Part shown: in pieces, positions 20,302 through 32,844 of the stretch
How positions within the stretch are numbered: the stretch's first letter is position 1
Layout: each line of letters starts with the position of its first letter
Assembly: GCA_030710605.1 (NCBI GenBank)
Contig: CP092877.1
Location: 69,748,465-69,812,464 of the forward strand
Length of the DNA: 64,000 bases
Reading direction: 5' to 3'
Source of the DNA: Cordylochernes scorpioides
Lineage: Eukaryota > Arthropoda > Arachnida > Pseudoscorpiones > Chernetidae
Position numbers and translations under genes: made by a program
Notes under the pieces: generated by a model
Database searches by the model: none
Told to the model about the DNA's origin: nothing
What the model saw: only the letters and a program-made list of their open reading frames with translations

Positions 20302-23300
20302 TCAGCTGACTGTCTTCAGCCAATCCCAGATGTCTCCTATACCTTTGCCCTTCTCTTCATTGGCCTTGGACTCTCCAAACACAATGTTGGCTCCCCGGAC
20401 CTCTGAGAACTGGAAGTCCTTGGTGCTTGAGTTGGAGCTGTTCCGGCTGAACCGGAGGGTGGTGCTGTGGACAAACCAAACCTAGTGTTCACATGCAATG
20501 TTTGGATGGTTGGAGCATTGATTGCTTTTAAACAAGGTCAGCTTGTTAGGTTGTTGTTCCCCTTGTGTAAAGATTAAACACGGACAAGACATCACCACCA
20601 AAGAATAAACAAATTCTATAAGTTCATGCTCCTAGAGCTGTTTTATGATAAGCAGCGGCCTCTCCCAAAAGTCCGCTTGTTAGTTAGGTTGTTGTTCCCC
20701 TTGTGTAAAGATTAAACACGGACAAGACATCACCACCAAAGAATAAACAAATTCTATAAGTTCATGCTCCTAGAGCTGTTTTATGATAAGCAGCGGCCTC
20801 TCCCAAAAGTCCGCTTGTTAGTTAGGTTGTTGTTCCCCTTGTGTAAAGATTAAACACGGACAAGACACCACCACCACCAAAGAATAAACAAATTATATAA
20901 GTTCATGCTCCTAGAGCTGTTTTATGATAAGCAGCGGCCTCTCCCAAAAGTCCGCTTGTTAGTTAGGTTGTTGTTCCCCTTGTGTAAAGATTAAACACGG
21001 ACAAGATATCACCACCAAAGAATAAACAAATTCCATAAGTTCATGCTCCTAGAGCTGTTTTATGATAAGCAGCGGCCTCTCCCAAAAGTCCGCTTGTTAG
21101 TTATAGATAGTGGTAGTTGTTATACAGAATTGGGTCACAGCTCTATTTTTAAAATTAATATTTTTTCAAATTGGGCACAAAATTGTTGAAGATAAATGGC
21201 TTTTATTTTGAAGATTAAGTGTTTATCACAATTATTGTCATCATTCCTAGTACAAAATGTAGAAGTTTTTTTTTTTTGCTTGTCCTTAGTACACGTGGTA
21301 CATGCCATGATAATCATGGTGGGTAGTTAGTGACTGCTTTTTTTTTTACTGTAAGCGCACCACATGTCTACACATGTGAAAAGCAGTTCGACTTTGCACT
21401 TACAAATGTGCCAGAGGCCCGTTTGGTTACTTGCACATGCTGGAGGGGTTGGACTTTTGCAAGAATCGGGGGCCATTGGAGCATTTTTTTTTTTTAAACA
21501 GAAAAAAGTGTCCCCAATGCGGGAATTGAACCCGGGTCCGTAGTGGTCGAAAACCAAACGGTTTAACCAGCCTTCCACCGACCCCCCCAAAATGTAGAAG
21601 TGATGATGAAGAATGAACTACACCAGTTTTGGCAAATTCATATTAAAAGCCACTATACCATGGTTTCAGGCTATGGTTTACATGAACGGCTTCAATTTCA
21701 TAACATACTACGAGAGAAGTTATCAAATAGGTAAAATTTACCAAAAAGGTGTTTAGGTTGGCACACACTCAGTAAATATAAGAAAGAAGATAAAAACCAT
21801 GGGAGAGAGGCAATACTTACATTTCCTTCTCCAACACCTGCTGAACTACCTTGCTGCTCTTGGCCATGGGCAGATCTGCGCAACGCAACAACATGTTAAA
21901 CAACTTCTTAAACAACATGTTACCATTCACGTGGTGTTTAGCTAGTTAGTTGCTGTCACATGGAAAATGGTTTCTTGTATTTTAAATCACAATTTATTGT
22001 CCTAGCAAACTAGTGGGCTAATACTATAGGGTAGTGTTGTTTCCCTTGTGTAAAGATTACACAAGATTGGTTAAAGATTACTCAGCAGAGCTGACTGCTA
22101 CAGGGCATGTCCCCAGGTTAGAGGAATGACCTTTAGATATTAAAGCCAACTGCAAAACTATAGGATAGTTGATGGATTAGGTACAATTTGGTACAATTAT
22201 ATATTAGAAAAACAAGTTAACAACACAAAATCCAAATAAATAAATAAATAGCGTCTTGCATTTCGGTAACATCGCTGTTACCATCATCAGAAACAAAAGT
22301 ATTGAATAAGAAAAAATATCACAGCCTGTTTTAAATAGTTGATACTGTTATCAGTTGTGTAAACAAGATAAAAGATAAGAAATAGTTTCTAAGCGTTAGA
22401 AATGGGGAAAAAAACTATTTTTTTAAAGATATAATTATATTATAATTTAATATTTCCTCTTTGAAGTCCTCTTTATTTCCTCCATTCTATGAATTGTAGC
22501 ATGTTTCTTTTGAATGAATGAGAGAGTGAAAAAAGCTTTTTAAAATTGTCTATATATTGTCTAAATATGTCTCACGTGTTCTCATGATAAGGATATATTC
22601 TCCTTATTTTTAATATCAACACCTGAACCTTTTTATTATTTTTCTATTATTTTTCATACAAAAGTCTGTTAAGTCAACATAACTAAACATTACACAGAGC
22701 GCCCTCTGAATGTAGAAGAGAAAACTAGTATGTAATATTGATTTAATATATTGTACAATTTAAGTGTTGTTTCCTACACCTTTTTGCCAAGTAAGTCCCA
22801 GATTGTGCAAATACTTGTATATATATATATATATATACAGTAAAACCCCGCTAATACGAACCCTGGATATAACGAACCTTCCCTTATAACGAACCCACGC
22901 CGATTCCCAATTCCATTCCATTGAAAATACCATCGTTATAACGAACTTTGCGATTTTTAGAATAACGAACTACCCCTATAACGAACCTATTTTCGGTCCC
23001 AAAATAATATAATCTATTTAAAATACTATGCTTATAACGAACTTAGAATTGTAATTAAAAAAAAAATTAAAACAACCAAATTTTGAGCATGTTTCAGCTC
23101 GCGGATCGCGATTTCAAAACAATAAATTTAGCGGCATTGTTTGTTTTGAATTTTGCACTTTATTTTTGCTGTATGTTGTATAAATTTTAACACATTATAC
23201 TTTTTATTAAATAGAAGATATTTTCATCCATTAAATTTGAAATATAAAAATACAAATGGCTTCCAAAATGAAGAAAACAAAGGCATTTTAAAAACAGAAG

Positions 23301-26300
23301 CGTTATTTCTTTAAAAAAAAAAGGCCATTTTCAGAACTTTTCAAAGTGAAACAACACAGGCAAAATGTTAAGAACATATTAAAATAAGATAATATAACTT
23401 TTCTATCATAAAAGATAAAATATAAAGCTATTAAAAATTGTTACAAAGAGGAATCAACCTCAACTTTTGCCGCGATCGCGATCGTTCGTTTTGGGGCTAA
23501 AAAAAAAATCCAAATAAATGGTCCCGTGATCAAACAAAAACTATTTTTATGCCATTAACTATGGTGATTTTAAAGTAAGCAATGTTTTGCATGACAGGTT
23601 TAAAAAAAAAAAACGAAATCTAGACCTAGAATAATATGTGGGAAAATGAAATGGAAGAAAAACACCAACTTTATTTGAATGGTGCAATGCTTGAAGAATG
23701 CTTTGAAGCAACAAGGTGTTAGAGCCATTTTTCCAAGTAAACAATGTATTATATAATGTGATAATGATGTTTTAAAATCATTTTATATCTTTGAATATAT
23801 ATTTAATAAAACTTTGCCTAGGATTTGTCTTGATTTTTAAATTAGACATAGAGGTACATGTATGTTAATGATAAGAAGAACCTATCATCTAATGATTTCT
23901 TTTATTATTCAGTATTAATGTAAGGAAATTGATCAATTAAGGGAATTAAAACAAAGTGACCACTATTAAGAGGAAGCCTCTTCCAGTGTGTATGGCTGTC
24001 CTTTAATTATACGGTCTAAAAACTTTGAAAAGTAAAAAAAATGGGCAAACCGTGGCTATAGTGAACCAAAAGCTCTGTCCCATTGGGGTTCACTATAGAG
24101 GGGTTTTACTGTATATATGTTATATTAAAATATTATTTTATTTAAAAAATTATATTTCATAGATTCAAATACTCTGTTAAATTGACCGCCAGAGGTCACG
24201 CTTCCCCTATAAAAACTCATTGTTGTTGTTTCTCTTTGGCCGGCTCAAACCTTTTGTACATTATGTAAATAAGTTTTTGTTTTTTTATTCTTACGCCTTA
24301 ACCCAGGCAGTACTTTTATTATGTTTTTATATATTCCTTTAGTTCAATTAAAGCTATTTTTGATAACTATTTTTTTTTTTTAATTATTGCCACGACTGCC
24401 GAACAATGTCACATGCTCATGAATTCCAGGATCAAGCAAATGATCAATAAATCTATATAAAAACTTCTAAAACCACAAAATATTTTTACAACATATATAC
24501 ATAGGGAGAGGAGGGGGAGGATACCTTGTTTGTTGCAGAGGATCATGATGGCTTTGGGTATAGGAGCTTCAGTCAGCAGGGTGTAGAGGTAGCTGGGACA
24601 CAGCAAGCGGTGGGTCAGCGTGCATATAGGGAGGGGAGGTCGGTTATATGCAACTCACTCTGCTACATCCTGCACCTGCTGGCTGAGGGTCAGGCTATCC
24701 ACCACAAACACCATCGCCCTGTAGGACACATTACACTCTCAATGACAAATATAGAAATTACAAAACACAGGTGAGGAGAGAATGAAAGAAACAGGGAAAT
24801 GAACTGATGATAGAGGCAAATCTGATTATGCAAATCAATGTTGCAATATGACTAACAGCCATTCAGGGCCACCCTGAGAAGCCTCTGTCTGAGGAGATGT
24901 CTGAAGAAGGTCACAAATTAGCAAATATAATCCTGATGCTACCAACATAACAATTTAAAACTCACTAATCTATTATTTTCAGTTACGAGTCAAAAATATT
25001 AGAAGATTAGTTGATCAAGAGAGAGAGAGAGGAAGATTTGGGTGGGATGGGGGCACAGCAAGAAATCTCACTTCGCACACATACAACCTTCAGGATAGCT
25101 CTGCTCCAATCTCTTAGCACAGCTAAACCTCCCTGATCTCATCCAACTTCCAATGTGGACCACCTCTGGGAACCCAGCAATATATGGGGTTGTGAGTCTC
25201 TAATGGGAGGTTCTATGTACTGTATCAAACTAAATAAAACTAAAATCTGATTACACTTTATAAAATCTACTTATTTTTAAACTACAGTCAAAACTGATTA
25301 TAAGTTTTTTTACTTGAAGCAATTTTTTTTTAAAATTATCCCTAGTACTACACGTGGTACAGGCCATGGTAATCATGATGGGTAGAAGTTGGTCACTGCT
25401 TTCACTGTAAGTGCATCACATGTCTACACATGTGAAAAGCAGTTTGACTTTGAACTCCCTGGTGGGGTTGGACTTTTGCAAGAATTGGGGGCCATTGGAG
25501 AATTTTATTTTAATTAGAAAATAAAGTACCAAATGCGGGATTCAATCCCGGGTCATAGCGGTCGGAAACCAATGGTTTAGACCATCTATCCACTGACCCC
25601 CCCAACTTGGAGCAATTAATCATTATTATTATTATTATTTTTTAATTCCTGGGTCATTGCCATTAGAAATCAAATGGAATGTTATCCTAGCCTTTCTCCC
25701 TATCAATAATAAATAACAAGCATTACACTTGTGGTAAAGTTGTGCTATAACTTACTTGCACGTTGGTTTGTAGGTCTCTAGGGAGGTGTAGCGGAGACGC
25801 TCATTGCCCGGGACATCCACCAGCCTCAAGGCCTACACCAGCAGTAGATGGGAAATATGCAAAGCAGTAGATGACATTGGTAGTAGGAAATAAATGACTT
25901 TGCTGAAGTCTATCCTCACCACTGAGAGATGTAAAACAAATCCCACTAACCCCTCATACATCACTTAACAAAATAAAGCTTTTAAAGTTTTGATTTCATT
26001 ATGCATGCCCGCACATATGCAGATGAACATTAAAAAAAAAAAAGTTTGAATTTCCTCACTTGATATTGTTAATAAGCCAGTAAAAGAGTGTCGTTGCTTG
26101 AAAACTCGATTTTCCAATAATAATAATAATAATAAAAAAGGTTACATATCATTAAATTTATGATAAATTCACAATTTGTATTATAGATTAGAAACACAAG
26201 GTAATAAGACCAAATAAATAAATAGTGTGTGACATTTCGGTAACAATGCTGTTACTGAAACGTCACACACTATTTATTTGGATTTGGTCTTATTACTTAT

Positions 26301-29300
26301 TACTGAGTTGTTAAATTTTTAATTAATATTTGAATAACTTTTAATAATTTTACTTAATGAGTAGAGATGAGTTGAGATGTGGTAGAGTGGATTGATACAC
26401 ACAAACACACAGGGAGAAGCTGGAGCTTCAAAGTGAGAACCTCCCAAGTGTGGAGAGAGAGAGGAATCCCTCCATATGGGAACTGCCATCATCCAATCAT
26501 TGCCAGTCACAGGTGACATGAAAGTTACATCAAATTGCCCCAGTCATGTAACAGAACATAGTACTGCAGTGTTGTTACAACAGGGGGTGACGTACCTTTT
26601 TCCCGACTGTGATCTGAGCTACATTCTCTTTCATGGAGGTTAGACTGTCCACATATTTCTTGGCCACCATCTGCAACAAACATCTCACATTTAACAATAT
26701 GGTTTCACAGACACTTTCTTGTTTTGAAAATAGAGCAATCCATAAATAGATCTTTAATTAAAAAGGCATATATTGGATCAAAATATTGGTAAATAAATTA
26801 TATTTTGAACCAATATATGCCTTTTTAATTGAAGATACTTTCTTGTAATTTAAAAGGGTACACCCACCATCTGTATTGGAAATAAAAGCTACATATAGCA
26901 TAGAGTTGGTGGTGGAAGAGTGGTGTAAGCTGTGGATTTTCAACAGTCAAGACCTAGGATTGAATCCTGCATTGGGTCTAACTCCACCATTGAGTACAAA
27001 ATTTTTGAGCCTCGAATACAGGTTGCTGGCTGTTGGCTAATCCCACATTCCAGAATAACTCCAGGTTTTTGGTATAGATACCAAAGATGGAATATTAATT
27101 CCTGTATGATGTTTCTTTTTTGTATAGGCATTTGAAGGAGTTGAAATCAAGTTCTGATTTAGGCATTGCTGCTGATTTTGTGAGCTGGTGTGACAATGTT
27201 TTACGACTTGTAGAGCTGACAGCGAGTCTGTGAAGAAGACAAGTTTACGTGGGTCCTCCTTATCAATGTGTTCTAGGGCTAGGTTAATAGCTTCCAGTTC
27301 AGCATTTAACATAGAGCTCCTAAATTTGTTGGTGGGGGGTCGGTGGAAGGATGGTCTGAACCGTTGGATTACGACCGCTACGACCCGGGTTTGATTCCCG
27401 CATTGGGCACTTTTTTCTGATTAAAAAAAAAAAAAAATGCTCCAATGGTCCCCGATTCTTGCAAAAGTCCAACCCCACCAGCGAGTGCAAGTAACCAAAA
27501 GGGGCTCTGGCACATTTGTAAGTGCAAAGTCAAACTGCTTTTCACATGTGTAGACATTTGGTGCACTTACAGTAAAAGCAGTCGCCTTCTACCCACCATG
27601 ATTATCATGGCCTGTACCACGTGTACTAGGGATAAGCAAAAAAAAAAAAAAAAATTGTTGGTGACCTTGAGTGCACGCATAAGTTCATTTCCTAGCTCCA
27701 GATTAAGATAATTTCTTTGCTCTTGTGATTTGTTGGGAAGGGCGGGTGATTTGTAGTTTTGTTCAGTAAATTTATTGGGATTTTGTTTTCCAGAATTGTG
27801 TGCATTGTGGATTTTCCCGATTCTGTTGGAGGGTTGATATTTATTTAGTAAATTATTTATTCTATATGATGTTTGAGGTTCATTCTTTTTATATTATTCA
27901 TTCTATAAATTTTGCTTGAGATCCTTGCCATCAGTTCTCCAAAGGTGTTAGATCAGCTTCGTGTTCTGAAATATTTCCAGGGGTAATGTTTCATAGTCCA
28001 CATATTATTTTGGCTGCATTTTGTTGGATTCTTTTCAATTTAACACAAAGCAATACCGCGCCATCTATACATATAAAATGAAAGGATTTAAAAGCATGAA
28101 TTGTTTCTTTTATACATAATAAAAACTTCTACTGCCCTTACTGTGATGAAAAAATATATTGGGAGGGCTTGGCTCATCAGTGGTGAACCCTCCCAGCGGT
28201 TTCACCAATTTAATCCACCAGACCGCTTCTCAGAGCTCTAATACTGTATTGGACGATTTTGCTTTGTGTTAATTTATGCCTAACTGACCTTGTCTTTATT
28301 GTTTGCGGAAGAGCATTGCTCGATGCAAATATTTGAATGTAATTCTACTGTCCTATAAGCTTATGTCCATAGTTTTCTTGAAAACCATTTCTGAGATTCC
28401 ACCCTTCAGTGCTGCGTATATAAGCAGAATCGTCCAATACAGTATTAGAGCTCTGAGAAGCGGTCTGGTGGATTAAATTGGAAAACCGCTGGGAGGGTTC
28501 ACCACTGATGAGCCAGCCCTCCCAATATATTTTTTCATCGCAGTAAGGGCAGTAGAAGTTTTTATTATGTACAAAAGAAACAATTCATGCTTTTAAATCC
28601 TTTCATCTTTTCAATTTGTTTAAATTGGTTTGGATGGCTGGCATCCAGAGAGATTGGAGAAGCATATTCTAATATGGGCCGGATCAGTGTGATGTATAAG
28701 TGGTTTTTAAGGTTTAGGCATCAGCACCCCAGTCTTTCTCAGAGATGTTTTTAAGGATTATTTTCCTTTCCTGGGCTCTGATTTTAATTATGAAAAAGGC
28801 ATCTCCTTATCGTGCAACTGAAAGTTGCTGATGGCTTGCGCCATCTATCGGAATAAATATCAACTATTCTCGTTGATTTATTCTGATAGATGACGCAAGC
28901 CATCAGTAACTTTCAGTTGCACGATAAGGAGATGCCTTTTTCATAATTTATGCACCTATCCCAGTACAATATCACATTTGTACTATTTTTTTCTGATTTT
29001 AATATTGTTTGGAGATGGGATCAAAGGTTTCGGCAATGAGTTTCTTTTATTTGTGCGTAATAATCTGCTAGCTTTTGGACTATGACGTCCTTCAACAGGC
29101 TACAGAGATGGGTCTAAAGTGACCCCTAGGTATCTTGGGTTGTTGTTGCAGTTTATATCTTTGTTATTTAGTTTGATTTTTGGAACAAATAACCTTAGGT
29201 GGTTGTTTATGGTGAAAAAATATGTTTCAGATTTACTAGGATTTATTTTTATTTTGTACTTATTAGTGAAATTCACATCCTTTGGACTTTATACATGATT

Positions 29301-30345
29301 GGAAAGGAATGCGTATTTGAGTCCATCAGATTGTAAGTGTTAAAGAAGAGTGACTGTATATTACATTAGAGAGTGTGCAGGTTACACAGCTTACCTGAGA
29401 GAATATGAGAGTTTTTCCAGAGTCTGACAGCCCCACCAGTAGCACGTCATTTTTGGGAGTTCTTCGAAGCTTGAGGCAGAGTACAACTGTCAAAAACACA
29501 TCATACTCTCATTAGTTCAGTGAAGGTACAGTTTACAATGTGTTTACAACTCTGTGTACAAGATAATTAGAATTGGGTGATAAGGAGAATCTGGGAAACC
29601 TATCTTTGGTTATCCCTAAATTCCAGTAATGCAACAGCTGAATCTAACCTTAATAAAAAAACAATTTTTTAAAACTATATTTATCAGTAAAAAACACAAT
29701 TATTGAGGATTGGTTGTCTACCAGTGATGGAAACAATGATATGTATTGAAGAGCAATGTTCTACAATGATATTCTTTGAAGAGAACTTTTTAAAAGACAT
29801 TGCAACATGTGCATTGAACTTAATTGTTATTATCAAAGAAAAACCTGTCACTAAAATCAAAGTCACTGGAATATATAACCATAAGGGACCACTTCTCTGG
29901 TGAATTTACATATAAAACAAAGATAAAGATAAGTTTAAACAAAATGTTTTGGTTAAAATTAAAATTTTTACTTAATTTCAAAGTGCCCTTTGTGGAAATT
30001 GGAAGTCATAAAGAATGTGAGGAATAATTTTGTGTAACTACTGTTTTGTATTGTTAAAGTGGCTTATATCCGTTTTTAAAGCAGACGCTTGAAAATGAGT
30101 GTTTTTATAGAAAAATAACGGGCATTTAAACTATTATAGGCAAACGAATACTTAATGTAACTGTTTTAACCATAGTTATAGGTAAAAAAAAACTGTCATG
30201 TGGTGTTCGAATGTCACCAATAATTTACATAATTTCCTAAAAATCCATTTTTAAAATGCTTACTTAGTGTTAAGATTAGTACCACCGCAGTAACGATTAT
30301 CCCTATGACTCCAATTTCGTTGACACTTTCAAGAATAGGGTCCAT
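20302..30345 (-). CDS. SRPRB: Signal recognition particle receptor subunit beta, complete, 8 exons
   Basis: Exons in reading order: 30345-30264, 29486-29395, 26670-26596, 25832-25756, 24718-24659, 24592-24525, 21875-21821, 20464-20302. They sum to 672 nt, 223 residues plus TGA, with consistent phases. SRPRB is the ER-membrane GTPase that anchors SRP receptor alpha for co-translational targeting. Seen: start MDPILESVNE, then one hydrophobic segment (about residues 11-33, IGVIGIIVTAVVLILTLIVL) followed by basic KLRR; P-loop GLSDSGKT (G1); DVPGNE (G3); AMVFVVDS; ILCNKQD (G4, assembled across a splice); a C-terminal Ser/Asn-rich stretch; and GIGDIWDWLKTVS. The length is a little shorter than human (271), mainly at the N-terminus. 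The ATG is the first in frame before the membrane segment, and no in-frame upstream exon is needed. An AATAAA signal lies on the minus strand at 20281-20276, just past the stop. Confidence 0.95.
20545..21108 (-). repeat. Four tandem LINE-C 3' end units
   Basis: A unit of about 140 bp: ttgttgttccccttgtgtaa, a novel insert aaacacggacaagacatcac, aagttcatgctcctagagct, and cagcggcctctcccaaaagt. Found four times with few changes, in an SRPRB intron. Confidence 0.8.
21279..21588 (-). mobile_element. SINE-1 with target-site duplication
   Basis: Full head, body and tail. The flank caaaatgtagaag (about 21253) recurs as aaaatgtagaag at 21589-21600. Confidence 0.82.
22170..22400. repeat. PLE-A copy with longer body
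   Basis: The minus core gcatttcggtaacatcgctg then ccatcatcag is followed by the body segment cacagcctgttttaaatag and gttgtgtaaacaagataaaa, which also follows the cores at 32400 and 54410. Confidence 0.6.
22838..24111. mobile_element. Long Tigger/pogo-like element without transposase
   Basis: TA-flanked TIRs CAGTAAAACCCCGCTAATAC and the complement of ggttcactatagaggggttt. The body is 1274 bp, AT-rich, with runs of 'ataacgaac'. No transposase frame longer than about 60 codons survives. Confidence 0.65.
24182..24345 (+). repeat. Dispersed repeat, possible solo LTR
   Basis: accgccagaggtcacgcttc, TATA-like ctataaaaac, then gccggctcaaaccttttgta. An inverted relative lies at 38140-38300. Promoter-like TATA in a dispersed repeat suggests an LTR, but ends were not found. 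Confidence 0.3.
25337..25602 (-). mobile_element. SINE-1 with target-site duplication
   Basis: A body segment after gcagtttgactttg is deleted. The head is present (ccactgaccccccc end). The flanks acttgaagcaatt and acttggagcaatt match. Confidence 0.75.
26163..26312. repeat. PLE-A palindrome fused at stem II
   Basis: gacatttcggtaacaatgct runs straight into gttactgaaacgtcacacac: two half cores facing away from each other with no CTGANGA box. Confidence 0.65.
26757..26830. repeat. Short palindromic element (family H arm)
   Basis: aaaaaggcatatattggatc and the complement of accaatatatgcctttttaa, with arms of about 35 bp. Longer copies: 33738-33849 with 35602-35650, and 57828-58040. Confidence 0.65.
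26908..27035 (+). repeat. Possible second tRNA-headed SINE
   Basis: gttggtggtggaagagtggt (A-box-like) and aggattgaatcctgc (B-box-like), about 50 bp apart. Only one copy is seen, so the call is weak. Confidence 0.35.
27333..27654 (+). mobile_element. SINE-1 inserted in LINE
   Basis: Reads head to tail on the plus strand: ggggggtcggtggaaggatg, GGTTTGATTCCCG, tail gtactagggataagc plus A16. The flanks ttgttggtg match on both sides. Confidence 0.82.
28090..28600. repeat. Long inverted repeat (family F dimer)
   Basis: Arms of about 190 bp: aattgtttcttttatacata ... gggagggcttggctcatcag ... agctctaatactgtattgga, mirrored to 28600. The single-copy centre (28265-28400) includes gcggaagagcattgctcgat. 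Confidence 0.7.
28787..28985. repeat. Foldback repeat (family G)
   Basis: gaaaaaggcatctccttatc and its complement frame gatggcttgcgccatctatc and the mirrored gatgacgcaagccatc. Confidence 0.65.
29500..30263. other. First SRPRB intron, no feature recognised
   Basis: AT-rich single-copy-looking sequence. Short frames at 29703-30027 have no family signature. Confidence 0.5.
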
Positions 30346-31970
30346 TTTTAAAGAGTACGGTTAAATATTGGGATGTAAATAAAACGAAGCGTGTCTGGTA
30401 GTGTGGTGTCAATGTGTCCAGAGTAATATTCCAATGAAAATAAGCTATATTTTTACTAAATTTTACAAATTTTAGCATTCTTGAAAGAAACTATAGTTGT
30501 AATTTTTATATAATTAAGTTATTTATTTACAAACACTTTTGTTTTATTTTGAACATTTTTACTTATTAAAAATATATTTTTGAAACTTAATATTTAGATT
30601 TTTTATCCTCTTCCTGAGAAAATGAATTTAATCACATAAAGTGTTTTAGAGTAATTTTAATATATAAAATATGGAAAAATAAATGTATTTATGTACATGC
30701 TTATTATTTATTTATTTATTTATTTTCATTAAGATCTAAATTAAGATCATTTTAAATTGGCAACACCGGCCATCAAAAACAAAACATTCGTGTCAGTTTA
30801 TTAAATTTATTTAGTTTTGTTCAATTTTTCAAAGAAAAATTACTTTTAATTTTTCAATTTGTTTAAATAAATAAAAATTCAGAGTAATATTGCTTCAAAA
30901 TTAGTATATGATCAACCAAACAAGTCTTAGAGTAGTACCTCTAAATTTATTCCCTTCGCTAATATCACATTCCAAAATTGGTAGGTTTAAAAGATAAATT
31001 TAATTAAACTAGGTATGGTATATCGTAAAAATACCAAAATACTATCTAAGTACAATTAGTTTCATATGACAAAACTCATGTTTAAATTAATCGATTTTAT
31101 ATCACTTTTAAATATCGCTACGACGAACTTAATAATAGACGCATTTATACGATGTTATGCAGTCTAAAAACAGAAGAGTGAATAGTTTTGTTATAAATTA
31201 ATATATAAAATAAAGTTTTATTGGTTTTTATTATCATTTTATTAAAAAAAATCACTTTATATATTTCATTTCCTCATTTAAACCAAAATTTATATATATT
31301 ATAGAAGATAATTCACATTTTTGGATTAGCCTATTATTGTCTTTTGGTATTTACCTAATTTATATATATTTTTTCCATATTACTTTGCACAAATAACATC
31401 ACTATATGGGAAATAAATATGCCTTTAAGAACACATAAATATGTAACATAAACATGAATTATTAAGATATTATTTTTAAATATGTTTCTAAACAAGCTAT
31501 CCATTTCCAAAAACACTTTTGTGAGTTTTTAAACTTTATTTTGATTTATTTAAAATCTAAGACCCATTTAAAATTTTAATTAAATCTGCTAATTCTTAAA
31601 GGTAAACTTCAAATATAGGCTAGTGGTTGTAGTATGTTGTACGTTATTTAAATAACTACATTGTGTCGTCTGATATTCTATTATATAATATTTATTAAGC
31701 CTAAGATTAGAAGCTCCATTTATATAAATATATATAAGGCTTTGTTGTTGTTAGTGTCCTTCAAATCAAGTTTGACTTTTGGTGACTGGACAAATATTCT
31801 TAAATTTGATCTTTTGGTGACCATTACTTACAACTCATCTAGTGACCTTCTGGTAGCTTTTTTGACCTATCTAGTCAGCTCATTGAAGGTCTTACTCACT
31901 CTTCCTTTAATATTTCTAACATATTTTCTAAACCATTTGCTTTCATTATATCTGAATTAGGTCAGTCTTT
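30346..31970. other. SRPRB upstream region, AT-rich, nothing recognised
   Basis: Contains the SRPRB 5' UTR and promoter by position. A long AT-rich stretch without a repeat family member or convincing ORF, unusual for this window. Confidence 0.5.
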
Positions 31971-32342
31971 TTAAACACAAGGTAATAAGACCAAATCCAA
32001 ATAATACCATCTTCAGACAAAAGTACTGAATGTTGCACAATTTGGATTATAGAATATAAACACAAGGTAATAAGACCAAATCCAAACAAATAAATAGTGT
32101 GTGATGTTTCGGTAACAGCGTTGTTACTATCTTCAGACAAAAATACTGAATGTTGCCCAATTTGGATTATAGATTATAAACACAAGGTAATAACACCAAA
32201 TCAAAATAAATAAATAGTGTGTGACGTTTCAGTAAACGCGTTGTTACCATCTTCAGACAAAAGTACTGAATGTTGCACAATTTGGATTATAGATTATAAA
32301 CACGAGGTAATAAGACCAAATCCAAATAAATAAATAGTGTGT

Positions 32343-32376
32343 GACGTTTCGGTAACAGCGTTGTTACCATCTTCAG
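32343..32376 (-). ncRNA. Hammerhead-ribozyme-like core (type I layout)
   Basis: Minus strand: CTGAAGA, extra T, hairpin ggtaaca-acgc-tgttacc (7 perfect pairs), GAAACGTC. In hammerhead numbering the last block is G12-A13-A14, a 2-bp stem III (AC/GU, loopless unless dimeric), and C17 as the cleavage nucleotide. The flanks ttgt and acac give a 3-bp stem I. Confidence 0.45.
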
Positions 32377-32516
32377 ACAAAAGTATTGAATGAGAAATTT
32401 TACCACAGCATGTTTTTAAATAGTTACTGTTATCAAGTGTGTAAACAAGATAACAGATAAGAAGAAGATATTTATCTGAGAAACACAGAATATTATTCTT
32501 AGAATTTTTTTTTTGT

Positions 32517-32550
32517 CTGAAGATGGTAACAACGCTGTTACCGAAACGTC
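32517..32550 (+). ncRNA. Hammerhead-ribozyme-like core
   Basis: CTGAAGA 32517-32523, hairpin ggtaaca/tgttacc 32525-32542, GAAACGTC 32543-32550, followed by acacac. Identical to the consensus, on the strand opposite to the tandem units. Confidence 0.45.
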
Positions 32551-32844
32551 ACACACTATTTATTTATTTGGATTTGGTCTTATTATCTCGTGTTTATAAT
32601 CTATAATCCAAATTGTGCCTTATCAAAGTCAGTCTTTTTGTTTCCATATTTGGGATTTAAAGGAACTATAATTGAATTCATTTCATATAAGATTATAAAC
32701 ATATAAACAGAAAGATAGATTTACCATCACAATACCTTAGATATCTCAGAAGAAATCAATAGATTAATTTTATAGGTTCTGGATGCCCTAAAAAATGTAA
32801 ATAGACATATTCCAAAACATTGTTAAATTACATTTCAATTTTGA

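Larger units (their letters stand above)
27037..29340 (-). pseudogene. RNase H-type LINE ORF2 remnant, interrupted
   Basis: Minus-strand fragments in order: about 29290-29100 (NPSKSETYFFT, NPRYLGVTLD), 28780-28620 (LKNISEKDWGADA, SLIRPILEYASPI), 28060-27660 (RIQQNAAKIICGL, ISEHEADLTPL), and 27312-27037 (RNase H: ELEAINLALEHID, KLVFFTDSLSALQVVK). These are RT thumb and RNase H landmarks of a non-LTR retrotransposon. It has many stops and is interrupted by family G (28787-28985), family F (28090-28600) and SINE-1 (27333-27654). Confidence 0.75.
31972..32630. repeat. PLE-A tandem array (120-bp units) plus inverted unit
   Basis: Units 32041-32160, 32161-32280 and 32281-32400 are each exactly 120 bp. 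They start tttggattatag and include gtaataagaccaaatccaaa, gtgtgtgacgtttcggtaac and catcttcagacaaaagtact. A longer body (accacagcatgtttttaaat, gtgtaaacaagataacagat) leads to one unit in the opposite orientation, 32511-32630. Confidence 0.9.

Noticed and set aside
25080-25215. 5S rRNA-derived repeat
   Set aside because: Only a short resemblance (ctgatctcatccaactt) and no 5S internal control region.
29703-30027. Short ORFs in the SRPRB intron
   Set aside because: Overlapping AT-rich frames with no recognisable family and no splice evidence.
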